A stretch of 64,000 nt of DNA from Acidovorax sp. Leaf191 (lineage in GTDB: Bacteria > Pseudomonadota > Gammaproteobacteria > Burkholderiales > Burkholderiaceae_C): contig NZ_LMPT01000012.1 in assembly GCF_001424425.1 (NCBI RefSeq), positions 580,074-644,073 on the forward strand, written 5' to 3'. The notes below the pieces were generated by a model. It had not been told where the DNA came from. It searched no databases and worked only from the letters and a program-made list of their open reading frames with translations. Both the position numbers and the translations under genes were made by a program. Positions 45,887-54,705 of this stretch are shown here, one piece after another (positions within the stretch are counted from its first letter, which is position 1; every line of letters begins with the position of its first letter).

Positions 45887-47119
45887 TCACCCCACCGCTG
45901 CGGTGCGCCCGATGTCCGGCCACCGGTGGTGCAAGTACATCCACGCCCCCAGGCCCACGCACAGCATCAGCAGCGATGCCACCGCCAGCAGCACCGTGGA
46001 GTGCATCACCAGCGGCACGATGATGCCCGCGACCACTCCGTTGGCGGTGGAGCCCACGAAAGCCTGCATCGACGAAGCCATGCCGCGCCGCTCCGGGTAC
46101 AGGTCGAGCACCAGCAGCGTCACCACCGGCACCATCAGCGCCCAGCCAAATGAAAACACGGCAATGGGTGCCAGTGCCCACGCCACGTGCACCGGAACCA
46201 GCAGATTGGCGGCCAGGTTCAGCACGGCCACGGTGAACATGATCACGAATCCATGCCGGATCTGGCGCTTGGGCGCGATCTTGCCCGCCAGGCGCCCGCT
46301 GAGCCAGGCGCCGCCCATGATCCCCGAGATGGTGAGGATGAAGAACCAGAAGAACTGCGTGGGCGCCAGCGCCAGATGCTCGCCCAGGAACGCCGGTGCC
46401 GCCAGCACGTACAGGAACATGCCGTTGAACGGCACCCCGCTGGCCAGCGCCAGCAGCACGAAACGCGGGCTCGAGCCCAACTGCCAGTAGCCCCGCATCA
46501 GGTGCGGCACATTGAAGGGCTGGCGCAGGTCGGCGTGCAGGGTTTCGGGCAGCAGCTTGAAGTTGGCGACCCACAGCACCACGCCCACCAGGGTCAGAAA
46601 CCAGAAGATGCTGTGCCAGCCTGTGTGCACGAACAGCCAGCCGCCCACGATGGGCGCAATCGCCGGTGCTACCCCGAAATAGATCGTGACCTGGCTCATC
46701 ACCTGCTGGGCCCGCGCGGGCGGGAACATGTCGCGGATCACAGCCCGCGACACCACGATGCCCGCGCCCGTGGACAGGCCCTGCAGCGCCCGGAAGGCGA
46801 TCAGTTGCCCGATGCTCTGCGACAGCGCGCAACCTGCCGAAGCGATGGTGAACATCGCAATGCCGCACAGCACCACCGGCCGCCGGCCAAAGCTGTCCGC
46901 CAGCGCGCCATGGAACAGGTTCATGAACGCAAAGCCGAAGAGGTACGCCGACAGGGTCTGCTGCATCTCCACCGGCGTGGCGCCCAGTGCCGTCGCGATG
47001 CCGGTGAAGGCCGGGATGTAGGTGTCGATGGAGAACGGCCCGAGCATGCCCAGGACGGCGAGCAGGGCGGCCAAGGCCCATTGCGGGGCGCGCCAGAGCG
47101 TGTGGGCGTTGGGATTCAT
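45887..47119 (-). CDS. Bcr/CflA-family MFS drug efflux transporter
   Basis: 410 residues, twelve predicted helices. GPFSIDTYIPAFTGIATALG at the first helix, MFS loop DSFGRRPVVLCGI and motif C-like GIVVSRAVIRDMFPP match Bcr/CflA proton antiporters for bicyclomycin, chloramphenicol-like or sulfonamide drugs. Substrate is inferred from family. Converges on the diguanylate cyclase gene across the heptamer array. Confidence 0.93.
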   Translation of the reverse strand: MNPNAHTLWRAPQWALAALLAVLGMLGPFSIDTYIPAFTGIATALGATPVEMQQTLSAYLFGFAFMNLFHGALADSFGRRPVVLCGIAMFTIASAGCALSQSIGQLIAFRALQGLSTGAGIVVSRAVIRDMFPPARAQQVMSQVTIYFGVAPAIAPIVGGWLFVHTGWHSIFWFLTLVGVVLWVANFKLLPETLHADLRQPFNVPHLMRGYWQLGSSPRFVLLALASGVPFNGMFLYVLAAPAFLGEHLALAPTQFFWFFILTISGIMGGAWLSGRLAGKIAPKRQIRHGFVIMFTVAVLNLAANLLVPVHVAWALAPIAVFSFGWALMVPVVTLLVLDLYPERRGMASSMQAFVGSTANGVVAGIIVPLVMHSTVLLAVASLLMLCVGLGAWMYLHHRWPDIGRTAAVG

Positions 47120-47280
47120 GGGGCAGGGCGGGTGGGAGGCTTGAAGGCCGATGCATGCCTTGTGGGCACTGTGTGTGGATGCGCGTGCGGGGTGCGCAAT
47201 CTTAAGGCGTCATGTCGGCGGCGAGGGTGCTGAGGCCCTGGGCGCGACGCAGCAGCATGGCCCCACGCAACACTTCGCGT

Positions 47281-48462
47281 TCACGATGCCTTGCGCTTTT
47301 GGGGCGTGAGCTGCCCCGACGCAGAGAAGCGGTACCAGCCGTCCATCCAGCCTTGTCCAAACAGCGAGAGCGTTTGCTCGTAGTAGGCGGTCGGCCGGAT
47401 GGGCGTGGCCGCCAACCGGCCGCGCTGCGCCTTCAGTGCGCTGTCATCCCCTTGCGCTTGCAAGAACGGCAGCAGGGCCGCAGAGAACCCGGCCGGGCCC
47501 GGGCCGGAGCCTTGCCCGGTGAGCACGTCGACGTATTCCGGCGGATGGCCTTGCTCGCGCACCTGCCGCGCCATGGGTGCCAGCGCTGCCAGCACCGCCT
47601 TGCGACCTGTCGTACCGGGCGCCAGCATGCCCGCCCACAGGTAGACGCGGATGGCGTTGTAGCCACCCTGGCCTTTCTCCTTGCCCTTTTCATCGACGAG
47701 GAAGCCTTGTTGCGCGTCGTACAGCGTCCAGTCGGGGGTGTAGCCCTTGGGGGACGACCCCACGATGATCTTCTCGGAGCTTTGCGCCAGCTGCTTCCAT
47801 GCGGGCTGCGGGTACAGCGTGGCCAGCCGCTGCATCACCTGCAGCGGCATGTAGCTGGGGTTGAGCTTCCAGCGGCCCTCGCCCTCGACGAAGCCGCGCG
47901 GGCCGGGCAGGAGGCTCAGGCCCAACTGCGGAATGTCGGCCGTCTCCTCGGCCAGGATGCGCTGCGCCAGGCGCGCGCCGAGCGCGTGGTAGCGGGGTTC
48001 TTTCCACAGCCGCGCGGCCTCACCCAGCACGTAAGCGATCCAGATGTCGGCGTCCGACGCTGCGTTGCTGTCGATCACGCCCCAACTCGCGTCCGGGCGC
48101 TTGCCCCAAAGCCAGGCAGGCAGCCGCGCGCCCAGGTCACCGCCGCACAGGTTGTTCTCGGTCCACCGCAGCAGCGTGTCGAAGCCCTTGCGGTCGTTGG
48201 CCACCAGCGCGAAGAACAGCCCATAGGACTGCCCCTCCGAATACGTCCGCCCGCCTTCCCCGTCGTCGGAGATCACACGCCCTTCGCCGCTCACGAACTG
48301 CGCCTTGAAGACGTCCCATTCCGGCCAGTGCCCGCCTTTGGGCAACGACGGTACCGGCGCTGCGCTGGCGGCGGGCTGCGCGCGTGCAGCGGACCAAAGC
48401 GCCGGCGTCAACGCACTGGCTCCGATGAGCAAGGCTTTGCGTCGGTGCAGCGGTGATGGCAT
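47281..48462 (-). CDS. bcsZ: GH8 endoglucanase BcsZ, orphan, with Asn at the usual catalytic Asp
   Basis: 393 residues. Signal peptide with HRRKALLIGASAL (Tat-like) ending ARAQP near 30. GH8 hallmarks: acid Glu76 in TYSEGQSYGLFFAL, LPAWLWGKRPD, IDSNAASDADIWIAYVL, NPSYMPL and GFSAALLPFL. Related periplasmic BcsZ cut beta-1,4-glucan during cellulose export. The motif aligned with E. coli SSYDAIRVYMW reads GGYNAIRVYLW here, so the proposed base (Asp243 in E. coli) is Asn269. No bcsA, bcsB or bcsC lies in the window. Either an orphan enzyme with another base or a weakened one. Confidence 0.9.
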   Translation of the reverse strand: MPSPLHRRKALLIGASALTPALWSAARAQPAASAAPVPSLPKGGHWPEWDVFKAQFVSGEGRVISDDGEGGRTYSEGQSYGLFFALVANDRKGFDTLLRWTENNLCGGDLGARLPAWLWGKRPDASWGVIDSNAASDADIWIAYVLGEAARLWKEPRYHALGARLAQRILAEETADIPQLGLSLLPGPRGFVEGEGRWKLNPSYMPLQVMQRLATLYPQPAWKQLAQSSEKIIVGSSPKGYTPDWTLYDAQQGFLVDEKGKEKGQGGYNAIRVYLWAGMLAPGTTGRKAVLAALAPMARQVREQGHPPEYVDVLTGQGSGPGPAGFSAALLPFLQAQGDDSALKAQRGRLAATPIRPTAYYEQTLSLFGQGWMDGWYRFSASGQLTPQKRKAS

Positions 48463-49678
48463 GGCGGGATCTCCTGGATGGTGTGTACAAAAAGTAGGGC
48501 GGGGCTGTGCAAGTGCTGCCTTGTGCATCGAGGGCCCGGCAGGGACCGCATGACATTCGCTACTCAGGCGGGCAATGCTTTGCCTCGCGCGTGCGGAGAC
48601 TGTAGACAGCAAGCAATGGTAGTCCACTAAAAATGATAGACCGCAAACGACAAGTGAATGTGTTGACGAGTTGGGACGTGATTGACCGCAACCTTCTTGC
48701 CGTTCATACACAGCGATTGCTGCTTGAGTGCTGAGTGAGTATGACAGTCGACTTCTGCGTGGAGAAGCGTGAAGGCGGTCGCTGGATGGCGTTACGGCTG
48801 GATATATTGACTTTTTGTATCAAATATCTCGGTTGCAAGAAAAATAAAGTTTTTTGTACTTGAGTTAATAATTATTTATGGGGCCACTTTGCCCGGCATA
48901 TGGCAGTTTGTTGATAAAACCATTTATTTTCAAGGCGCCTGAGATCTCTTTGAAAGATATTTTTCCCCATTGGCGTTTCGATTCTCAATGGTGCATTAAT
49001 GGCAAGGCTTAGGTGGCGATTCGCTGCGCTAGGATCCTCTGCACGAATCATCGCGCCGTGTGCATCTGCGGTCTTGGGCGGCCTGTGGCGTTGCCAATAC
49101 TCGCAATAGCTACGGCTATGGCTGCGTTTTGCGCCTTGCACTCCATCCCGATCCGCAGCGCACACTTGGCAGCTCGATGCGTGCAGAGGATTCCTGCGGT
49201 CCGTAATCGTCATGGGAAGCCGCCAATAAATTACGCCTTGGCTTTGCCTAAGAATTTTGTCTTCGCTTCGTCGGTGCACAACAAGACTTTATCATTTCGT
49301 CCTGCGCAAATTTAATGTCTATAAGTGCTTACCCTTATCTGTTGGATTTGTGTCTAGTACATTCGGAGTAGTTCAATATGTGTGCATATTAAAAATGCGC
49401 AGCGTCCCAATGGCCGGCGCAAGTCTGACTAACTCCCTTCGCGAGGCAAGGCCATGCAGTAGGATGGATTTCAAAGTAATTCAAATTGTTGCAAAGAAAA
49501 TCATTCAACTTGGTGTGTGTTGCAAATGCTGCAAAATTTTTGGTGTCTTCGGCTTAATTGGTGGTCTATTGCGCAATTTCATGGTGCAAAAATTTCCATA
49601 GAATATTTTTGACTGCGAGTGTGCGGCTAGCTCGTCAGCGCATCAATCCAGCCGTGATAGCCAACCGAAAGGATCGAA
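48463..49678 (+). other. 1.2-kb AT-rich region without convincing gene
   Basis: Left part of the accessory segment. Composition changes visibly near 48600 (runs such as AAAAATAAAGTTTTTTGTAC near 48840). A GC-richer block at about 49010-49210 with GC-rich codon-like texture interrupts it. Short frames exist on both strands (for instance 48872-49279 minus) but show no domain, signal peptide or ribosome-binding site. It probably holds the promoter for the 261-residue exported protein and remnants of other DNA. Confidence 0.6.
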
Positions 49679-50464
49679 ATGCCTATCAAGATGACAATGA
49701 AGAAAATTGCAGCGGGGCTTTCAATGAGTGCCATTGCAACTCTAGTGGTTCTGCCTACATCTAGTATCGCCGTCACTCCAGATCCGCATTATTCTATCAG
49801 TGGTTTCTGGACTTTTCCAAGAGCCTTTACCGAATTGTTCGACTGGCGTTCTTTTGCGGGCTGGGGGTCTGTCGGTGCAATAAATACCGTGGCGCTTGCA
49901 CTGACTGGCGCCAGTGAAGGTGATGTGACTACTGCAGCCTTTACCACCCTTTGCGGGTCAGGTACTGCCGCAGTTTTGGCCAACTGGAAGCCAGCTAGTG
50001 ATCCTTCGGCCTCATCTCATATTAAAGCAATAATTAAGGCGGCTGGGGTTACTTCTGTTGCCTCAGCTTGCAATTGGGTTGCTCCCAGTATCTTTGGGCG
50101 TATGGATTTAGAAATTCGTAAGGCTCAGAACTATATAAATTATTCGATGAATGCCACTGATTTAGATGATCTAAAAACTGCTGCGTCGAGGATTACTGCA
50201 TCGACTGAGTCGGCGAGAGTGACGTTCCGCAATATAGCTTTTCATCAATCAGAGTTGGATAAGGCCAAAAGAGAATATCATGCCCTTTACTGCGATGAGG
50301 GCGGTTCTGGTGGAATTGGTCTCATCGCGGCACGATGCATGCACCTATCAATTGAAATGGCGAAAAGTGCAACCAAAATTTCCGAAGCTGCAAAAGATGC
50401 ATTGTACTTTGGTGATACCAATTACTTTCTCATACAGCAAATTGGCCGGCTCATTAAAACCTAA
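49679..50464 (+). CDS. Exported protein of unknown function, 261 aa
   Basis: I do not recognise this family. ATG 49679 follows AAAGGAT at good spacing. Signal peptide about 1-31 (KKIAAGLSMSAIATLVVLP, then SSIAVTP). The mature part has two small-residue hydrophobic stretches (GSVGAINTVALALTGA near 63-78; AAGVTSVASACNWVA near 120-135), then a helical charged half, and four mature cysteines (LCGSG, ACNW, YCDEG, RCMH). Base use is AT-rich compared with flanking core genes, suggesting transfer. The next gene starts 12 bp after its stop, so the two form an operon. Secreted effector, surface component or phage-like protein are all open. Confidence 0.7.
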   Translation: MPIKMTMKKIAAGLSMSAIATLVVLPTSSIAVTPDPHYSISGFWTFPRAFTELFDWRSFAGWGSVGAINTVALALTGASEGDVTTAAFTTLCGSGTAAVLANWKPASDPSASSHIKAIIKAAGVTSVASACNWVAPSIFGRMDLEIRKAQNYINYSMNATDLDDLKTAASRITASTESARVTFRNIAFHQSELDKAKREYHALYCDEGGSGGIGLIAARCMHLSIEMAKSATKISEAAKDALYFGDTNYFLIQQIGRLIKT

Positions 50465-50476
50465 ATAGCAACAGCA

Positions 50477-51388
50477 ATGCGCGTCATGACTCCAAAATAC
50501 CGTAAAGCGATTGCCGTCTTTCTTTTTGGTGCGGCTTTAATCAGTACTCTATTAATACTCGCCAGAGAAGATCCTGAATTTCACGAAAATTCTGGTGAAA
50601 GTCGGGCCGGAGTCATGGCGCGTGCGCCTTCCGTTGAGCGAGAAGTCAACAATGCCGCGTGGAGTTATGCGGCTATGCCGAGTGGTGCATATTCGAAAAT
50701 GAATCCTGCTGAATTTGCAAAAATACCCCTGCCTAAGAACGGGCATCCTTCATTTGATCGGGCAAATTTTCTAATTTTATGTCAGGATTATATTAATTCT
50801 GTTGAGGCTTTGCAAAATCCAATTGCAGAACTTACGGCTCAAATGCCGAACAACCCGAGCGTTGAGTCATTCATCTTTATGCGTGAAGTACAAAGAATTC
50901 GTTGCAAAGACGTAAAGAAAGATGAGTATGAGAAAATTGAAGTATTGATGAATGAGGCCGCTGAGGCAGGTGATCCCGGAGCTCGCACCTATCTAGGGTC
51001 CAAGGTTCTTTTGGCAGATTTGAAAACCTCAGAATCGTCGACTGGCGCAATTGAAAAGCGTCCTACCCCGGCCGAAGTGAAGGCTGCGGCAGGACAAATG
51101 ATTGAATTGGCAATGACTGGAAACCGATTGGCCATTAGCCAGGCATATATAGTGACCAGTACAGATCGCTACGGGTTGAATGATCCAATCACAGCGGCAG
51201 CATGGAAAATGGTGATGTTTCAACGTCCTGACGCATCTTCATTTGACATGGATATCCCAGACGTACAACTGCCAGAAACGCTGAGTGAGTCCGATAAATC
51301 AAAGGCAGTTGCCAAGGCAAGGGAGTATTTCAATTTGTGTTGCAAACGCTTGGATACCTTGTCTGGTCAGGTCCAGTCGTCCAAGTGA
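50477..51388 (+). CDS. Membrane-anchored protein of unknown function, 303 aa
   Basis: Not recognised. One N-terminal membrane anchor (about 11-28, AIAVFLFGAALISTLLIL) and a periplasmic remainder. The middle is helical: MNEAAEAGDPGARTYLGSKV and MIELAMTGNRLAISQAYIV resemble degenerate Sel1/TPR units, which bind proteins. Ends KAREYFNLCCKRLDTLSG. AT-rich codon use like its upstream partner, with which it forms a two-gene operon. MTPKYRKA at 50486 is an alternative start. A partner or protector role for the exported neighbour is only a guess. Confidence 0.7.
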   Translation: MRVMTPKYRKAIAVFLFGAALISTLLILAREDPEFHENSGESRAGVMARAPSVEREVNNAAWSYAAMPSGAYSKMNPAEFAKIPLPKNGHPSFDRANFLILCQDYINSVEALQNPIAELTAQMPNNPSVESFIFMREVQRIRCKDVKKDEYEKIEVLMNEAAEAGDPGARTYLGSKVLLADLKTSESSTGAIEKRPTPAEVKAAAGQMIELAMTGNRLAISQAYIVTSTDRYGLNDPITAAAWKMVMFQRPDASSFDMDIPDVQLPETLSESDKSKAVAKAREYFNLCCKRLDTLSGQVQSSK

Positions 51389-51921
51389 TCGTTGAATCGA
51401 AACTTACAATACGGCGTAGGCAATGGTAGATCCCGAAAGCCACCTCATCGCTGACTTTTTTACGAACATGCGCCGGCCTATCGCGCCATTTTGCTATGCC
51501 ATATAACCGTACCCATGAGCTCTGCTACTGCGGTACGGTGGGCAACATGATGGGGCGTGCCGGATTTTGATGTTGTGACGCAGTACCACTTCTCGATGAG
51601 GAGCGGTCTATGCGAGAGCACGGGTAAGGAGGCGCACTTTCACACTCGCCCTAGTGGTGCTTTGTACGCTCCGGCTTGGCAGCGAACACCGGGCGCTAGT
51701 GTTTGGTGGCTTGCTCTTGAAGCGATCGAAATGGCGGCAGGTTGGCTGCAGCGACCGGCCTTCTCACGCCATTCAAGATAATTGCTTTTAGCGTCAACTG
51801 GGCTGAAGCGAAGGGATGCATTGAACTTCAAATGGGCTTGATCACGATAACCTGAGCATCATAATTTTTTCGAACTGATGTTGATCCTTTGAACTCACAT
51901 TCAAAAATTCAGGGGTAAATT
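51389..51921 (+). other. 533-bp gap in the accessory segment
   Basis: Intermediate GC. A 74-codon frame from 51557 has no ribosome-binding site or domain. May contain a decayed gene. The last 60 bp are AT-rich and likely the promoter region of the lipoprotein gene. Confidence 0.5.
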
Positions 51922-52341
51922 TTGAGAGATCACTTGGTGCGTTTAATTTTCGTCTTGTCGGTATCAGTTCTCGCCGGATGTGCTCCAAGTGGAGATGCGG
52001 GAGCGCCGCGGCCGGCTGTTCAGCGGGACATTGAAAGCTATGCCATAGCAAGCTGCCTGGCTCAGCAAACGAACGGGTATGTCAAGGATCAGGGCGATGC
52101 CTGGGCGTCTGTCATCGTTCAGCGTATGAAAGGCAATCTTGATGCCCTTGCGGAGATTTCAGAGCAAGTGAAGCGTGAGAGTGCCGCAGACAAGATCCCG
52201 ATGGTGCGTGACGAGTCGAATCCGATGAGGTCCAAAGCGTTGCCAGTCATGCACTGCGGAGAGCTTATTGACAGGCCTGCTGTGAGAGCTGCGATCCAGA
52301 AGGCCGTTGTAGCTCTTGGGCCATCGTACGCGCAAGAGTGA
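51922..52341 (+). CDS. Small lipoprotein, faintly Tai4-like
   Basis: 139 residues from a TTG start; AGGGG lies 7 nt upstream and no ATG precedes the signal peptide. Lipobox LAGC at about residue 20. The mature part, YAIASCLAQQTNGYVKDQGD then a helix and a Cys near VMHCGEL, resembles the layout of T6SS amidase-immunity Tai4-type proteins (YxxSxCLA, two cysteines, helices), but only weakly. No amidase effector or T6SS gene is visible. Last gene of the accessory segment before tRNA-Lys. Confidence 0.65.
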   Translation: MRDHLVRLIFVLSVSVLAGCAPSGDAGAPRPAVQRDIESYAIASCLAQQTNGYVKDQGDAWASVIVQRMKGNLDALAEISEQVKRESAADKIPMVRDESNPMRSKALPVMHCGELIDRPAVRAAIQKAVVALGPSYAQE

Positions 52342-52513
52342 GCTGGCGGACGGCAGAGGCCGTTGGCCTCTGGGCGAAGCAGCGCCATGGCCGTCACGTG
52401 GTTTTGCGCATCGAGGCGATTAAACGCATGGGGCGCAGGCTTTGCGAGCACGGCACGCCACCTTCGACTGCCCGTGACTGTTTGACTCATCTTCGGCTCA
52501 CCAGCACTACTGG

Positions 52514-52532
52514 ATATGAGACAGTCTCATAT
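52514..52532. promoter_or_regulatory. Perfect 19-bp palindrome
   Basis: ATATGAGA-CAG-TCTCATAT, 8-bp arms with a 3-bp centre, in the gap between the lipoprotein gene and tRNA-Lys. Looks like a dimeric repressor operator or a recombination-site arm. Confidence 0.55.
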
Positions 52533-52543
52533 ACGCGCCAAAG

Positions 52544-52580
52544 AAAAAAGCCGCTGCTATCGGTTTGATAGCTGCGGCTT
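52544..52580 (-). terminator. Terminator of tRNA-Lys built on the GCTAT motif
   Basis: Minus strand AAGCCGCAGCTATC / GATAGCAGCGGCTT with an AAACC loop and a T-run. The stem contains the GCTATC...GATAGC core shared by the dispersed element. Confidence 0.9.
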
Positions 52581-52602
52581 CTCTGCCCATGCGGGCTAAG
52601 TT

Positions 52603-52678
52603 TGGTGGGTCCTGAGTGACTCGAACACTCGACCTACGGATTAAGAGTCCGCTGCTCTACCAACTGAGCTAAGAACCC
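52603..52678 (-). tRNA. tRNA-Lys (anticodon CTT)
   Basis: 76 nt including encoded CCA. Acceptor GGGTTCT / AGGACCC with one G-T pair, D-loop AGCTCAGTTGGTAGAGC, anticodon loop CTCTTAA, TΨC loop GTTCGAGTC. Its 3' end points at the AT-rich accessory segment, a classic integration site layout, though I find no second copy of the tRNA end. Confidence 0.97.
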
Positions 52679-52762
52679 AAACTTTTCGTAAATCTGTCTG
52701 CAATGCTGCAGAGCCTCGAATTATGCACTAGTTTTTCAGCACTTTGCAAGTGGTGCCAAAAA

Positions 52763-53668
52763 TTATTGCTGCGCGTTGCGGCTGGCCAGCTCGATGAACA
52801 GGCCGCTGTGGTCCAGTTCGCCCAGGCCGTGCTCCACGCCTTCGGCGTACAGGTTTTCGAAGAGGGCGGTGATGGGCGCGTCGAACCCGATCTCGCCGGC
52901 AGTGGCCAGGGCGTTGCGCATGTCCTTGAGCTGCACCGCCATGCGGCCGCGGGGGGCGAAATCGCGCTCGACCATGCGCTGGCCGTGCAGCTGCAGGATG
53001 CGGCTGTCGGCAAAGCCGCCGCTGATGGCTTCGCGCACCTTGGCCATGTCGGCGCCGCCCTTGGCGGCGAACAGCAGCGCTTCGGCCACGGCGCCGATGG
53101 TGATGCCCACGATCATCTGGTTGGCCAGCTTGGTCAATTGGCCCGCACCGTGTGGGCCGACGTGGGTGGCACGGCCAAGGGCCTCGAACACGGGTTGGCC
53201 GCGGGCGAAGTCTTCGGGCCGCCCGCCGACCAGGATGGCCAGGGTGCCGTTCTCGGCACCCACGGTGCCGCCGGAGACGGGGGCGTCCAGGTGCGTGAGG
53301 CCCATCTCGCCCAGGCGGGCGGCGTGGTCGCGGGCTTCGCGGGGCTGGATGGACGCCATGTCGATGAAGAGCGCGCCTTTGCGCATGGCGCTGGCAGCGC
53401 CGGTGTCGAAAAGCACCTGCCCGACCACGGGGCCATTTTCCAGCAGGCTGACCACGATGTCGGCATGCTGGACGGCGCTGGCAGGGGTGTCATGCACGGT
53501 GATGCCGAACGCGGCCAGGGGCTCGGCCTTGGCGCGGGTGCGGTTCCAGGCGTGGACCTGGTGGCCCGCTTCGCGCAGGCGGCGCGCCATGGGGCGGCCC
53601 ATCATGCCAATGCCGAGGACGGCGATGCGAAGTCGTGGAAGCTGCGGAAGTGGCGGGGTGGTGGTCAT
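52763..53668 (-). CDS. NAD(P)-dependent beta-hydroxyacid dehydrogenase
   Basis: 301 residues. Rossmann start RIAVLGIGMMGRPMARRL, substrate motif DAPVSGGTVGAENGTLAILV and catalytic Lys in GAGQLTKLANQMIVG match the 3-hydroxyisobutyrate / tartronate semialdehyde reductase family. Exact substrate cannot be read from sequence. ATG 53668 is preferred: GGAGAG stands 5 nt upstream. Divergent from the hydrolase gene. Confidence 0.94.
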   Translation of the reverse strand: MTTTPPLPQLPRLRIAVLGIGMMGRPMARRLREAGHQVHAWNRTRAKAEPLAAFGITVHDTPASAVQHADIVVSLLENGPVVGQVLFDTGAASAMRKGALFIDMASIQPREARDHAARLGEMGLTHLDAPVSGGTVGAENGTLAILVGGRPEDFARGQPVFEALGRATHVGPHGAGQLTKLANQMIVGITIGAVAEALLFAAKGGADMAKVREAISGGFADSRILQLHGQRMVERDFAPRGRMAVQLKDMRNALATAGEIGFDAPITALFENLYAEGVEHGLGELDHSGLFIELASRNAQQ

Positions 53669-53809
53669 GGCGCTCTCCATCCTCTGATCATCCTCTGATG
53701 TTGTCTCTCTGGACATCATGGTCCCTTTTGCTGCGCGTGCCTGTCACGGAGCTTGCAGCTTGGCCCGATTGCCCAGATGATTCCGCAGCACAAAAAAGGA
53801 GACACATCC

Positions 53810-54691
53810 ATGAGCCTGCCCCTGAACGACCCCGCCTGGCTGGAGCGCATGTACAACAACCGCGCCCTGGTGCCCGACCACATGGACTACCTGCAGCGCT
53901 GGGCGAAGACGTCCGCCGACGTGCGTGCCAGCCAGCCCTGTGTGCTGGATGTGGCCTATGGCACCGGCGTGCGTGAGACGCTGGACATCTTCCCCGCGGC
54001 GCGCACCGCGCCGGGGGGTGTGCCGGTGCTGGTGTTCATCCATGGCGGGTACTGGCGCGCGCTCGACAAGTCCGACCATTCCTTCATCGCGCCGCCATTC
54101 ACGCAGGCGGGTTTTTGCGTGGTGGTGGTCAACTACGCGCTGTGCCCCGGCACGCCCGAGGCGCCGGTGACCATCCCGCACATCGTGCGGCAGATGGAAA
54201 AGGCGGTGGCGTGGGTGGCGCGCAGCATCACGGGCCATGGGGGCGACCCGCGGCGCATCACGGTGGCCGGGCACTCGGCGGGTGGGCACCTGGCTGCCAT
54301 GATGTTGACCAGCGTGTGGTCGCTGATCGGCAACGGCCTGCCCGATGGGCTGGTGCGCAGTGCGCTGTCGATCTCGGGCGTGCATGACCTGGAGCCGCTC
54401 AAGCACGCGCCATTCCTGCAGGATGCCTTGCACCTGACCGATCAGCAGGTGCTGCAGGACAGCCCCTCGCGCCTGCTCGCTCCGGAGCACGGCATTCTGT
54501 ACTGTGTGGCCGGCGGGGACGAGAGCGAAGAGTTTCGCCGCCAGAACGGCCTGGTGCTGCAGTCCTGGGGTGAGCATTCGGTGCCCCGCTGCCAGATATT
54601 ACCGGGGCTGCACCACTTCAGCATCCTCGACACGCTGGCCCAACCCGGCAAGGATCTGCACCACATGGCGCAGATCCTGTTGCGGAGGTAG
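53810..54691 (+). CDS. Alpha/beta hydrolase, arylformamidase/esterase-like
   Basis: 293 residues. Oxyanion motif HGGYW at 78-82, nucleophile Ser156 in GHSAGGH, catalytic His in PGLHHFSIL near 270. The pattern is close to kynurenine formamidases and carboxylesterases of the HGGxW group. No kynurenine-pathway neighbour supports KynB, so substrate stays open. AAAGGAGA precedes ATG 53810. Confidence 0.9.
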   Translation: MSLPLNDPAWLERMYNNRALVPDHMDYLQRWAKTSADVRASQPCVLDVAYGTGVRETLDIFPAARTAPGGVPVLVFIHGGYWRALDKSDHSFIAPPFTQAGFCVVVVNYALCPGTPEAPVTIPHIVRQMEKAVAWVARSITGHGGDPRRITVAGHSAGGHLAAMMLTSVWSLIGNGLPDGLVRSALSISGVHDLEPLKHAPFLQDALHLTDQQVLQDSPSRLLAPEHGILYCVAGGDESEEFRRQNGLVLQSWGEHSVPRCQILPGLHHFSILDTLAQPGKDLHHMAQILLRR

Positions 54692-54705
54692 GGCCGGCGG
54701 GCCGG

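Noticed and set aside
48872-49279. 135-codon minus-strand frame in the AT-rich region
   Set aside because: No ribosome-binding site, signal or domain; spans an abrupt composition change.
49257-49601. 114-codon plus-strand frame before the 261-residue gene
   Set aside because: Cys/Phe-rich without pattern, no ribosome-binding site.
52338-52568. 76-codon plus-strand frame between the lipoprotein gene and tRNA-Lys
   Set aside because: Runs through a palindrome and the tRNA terminator; no ribosome-binding site.
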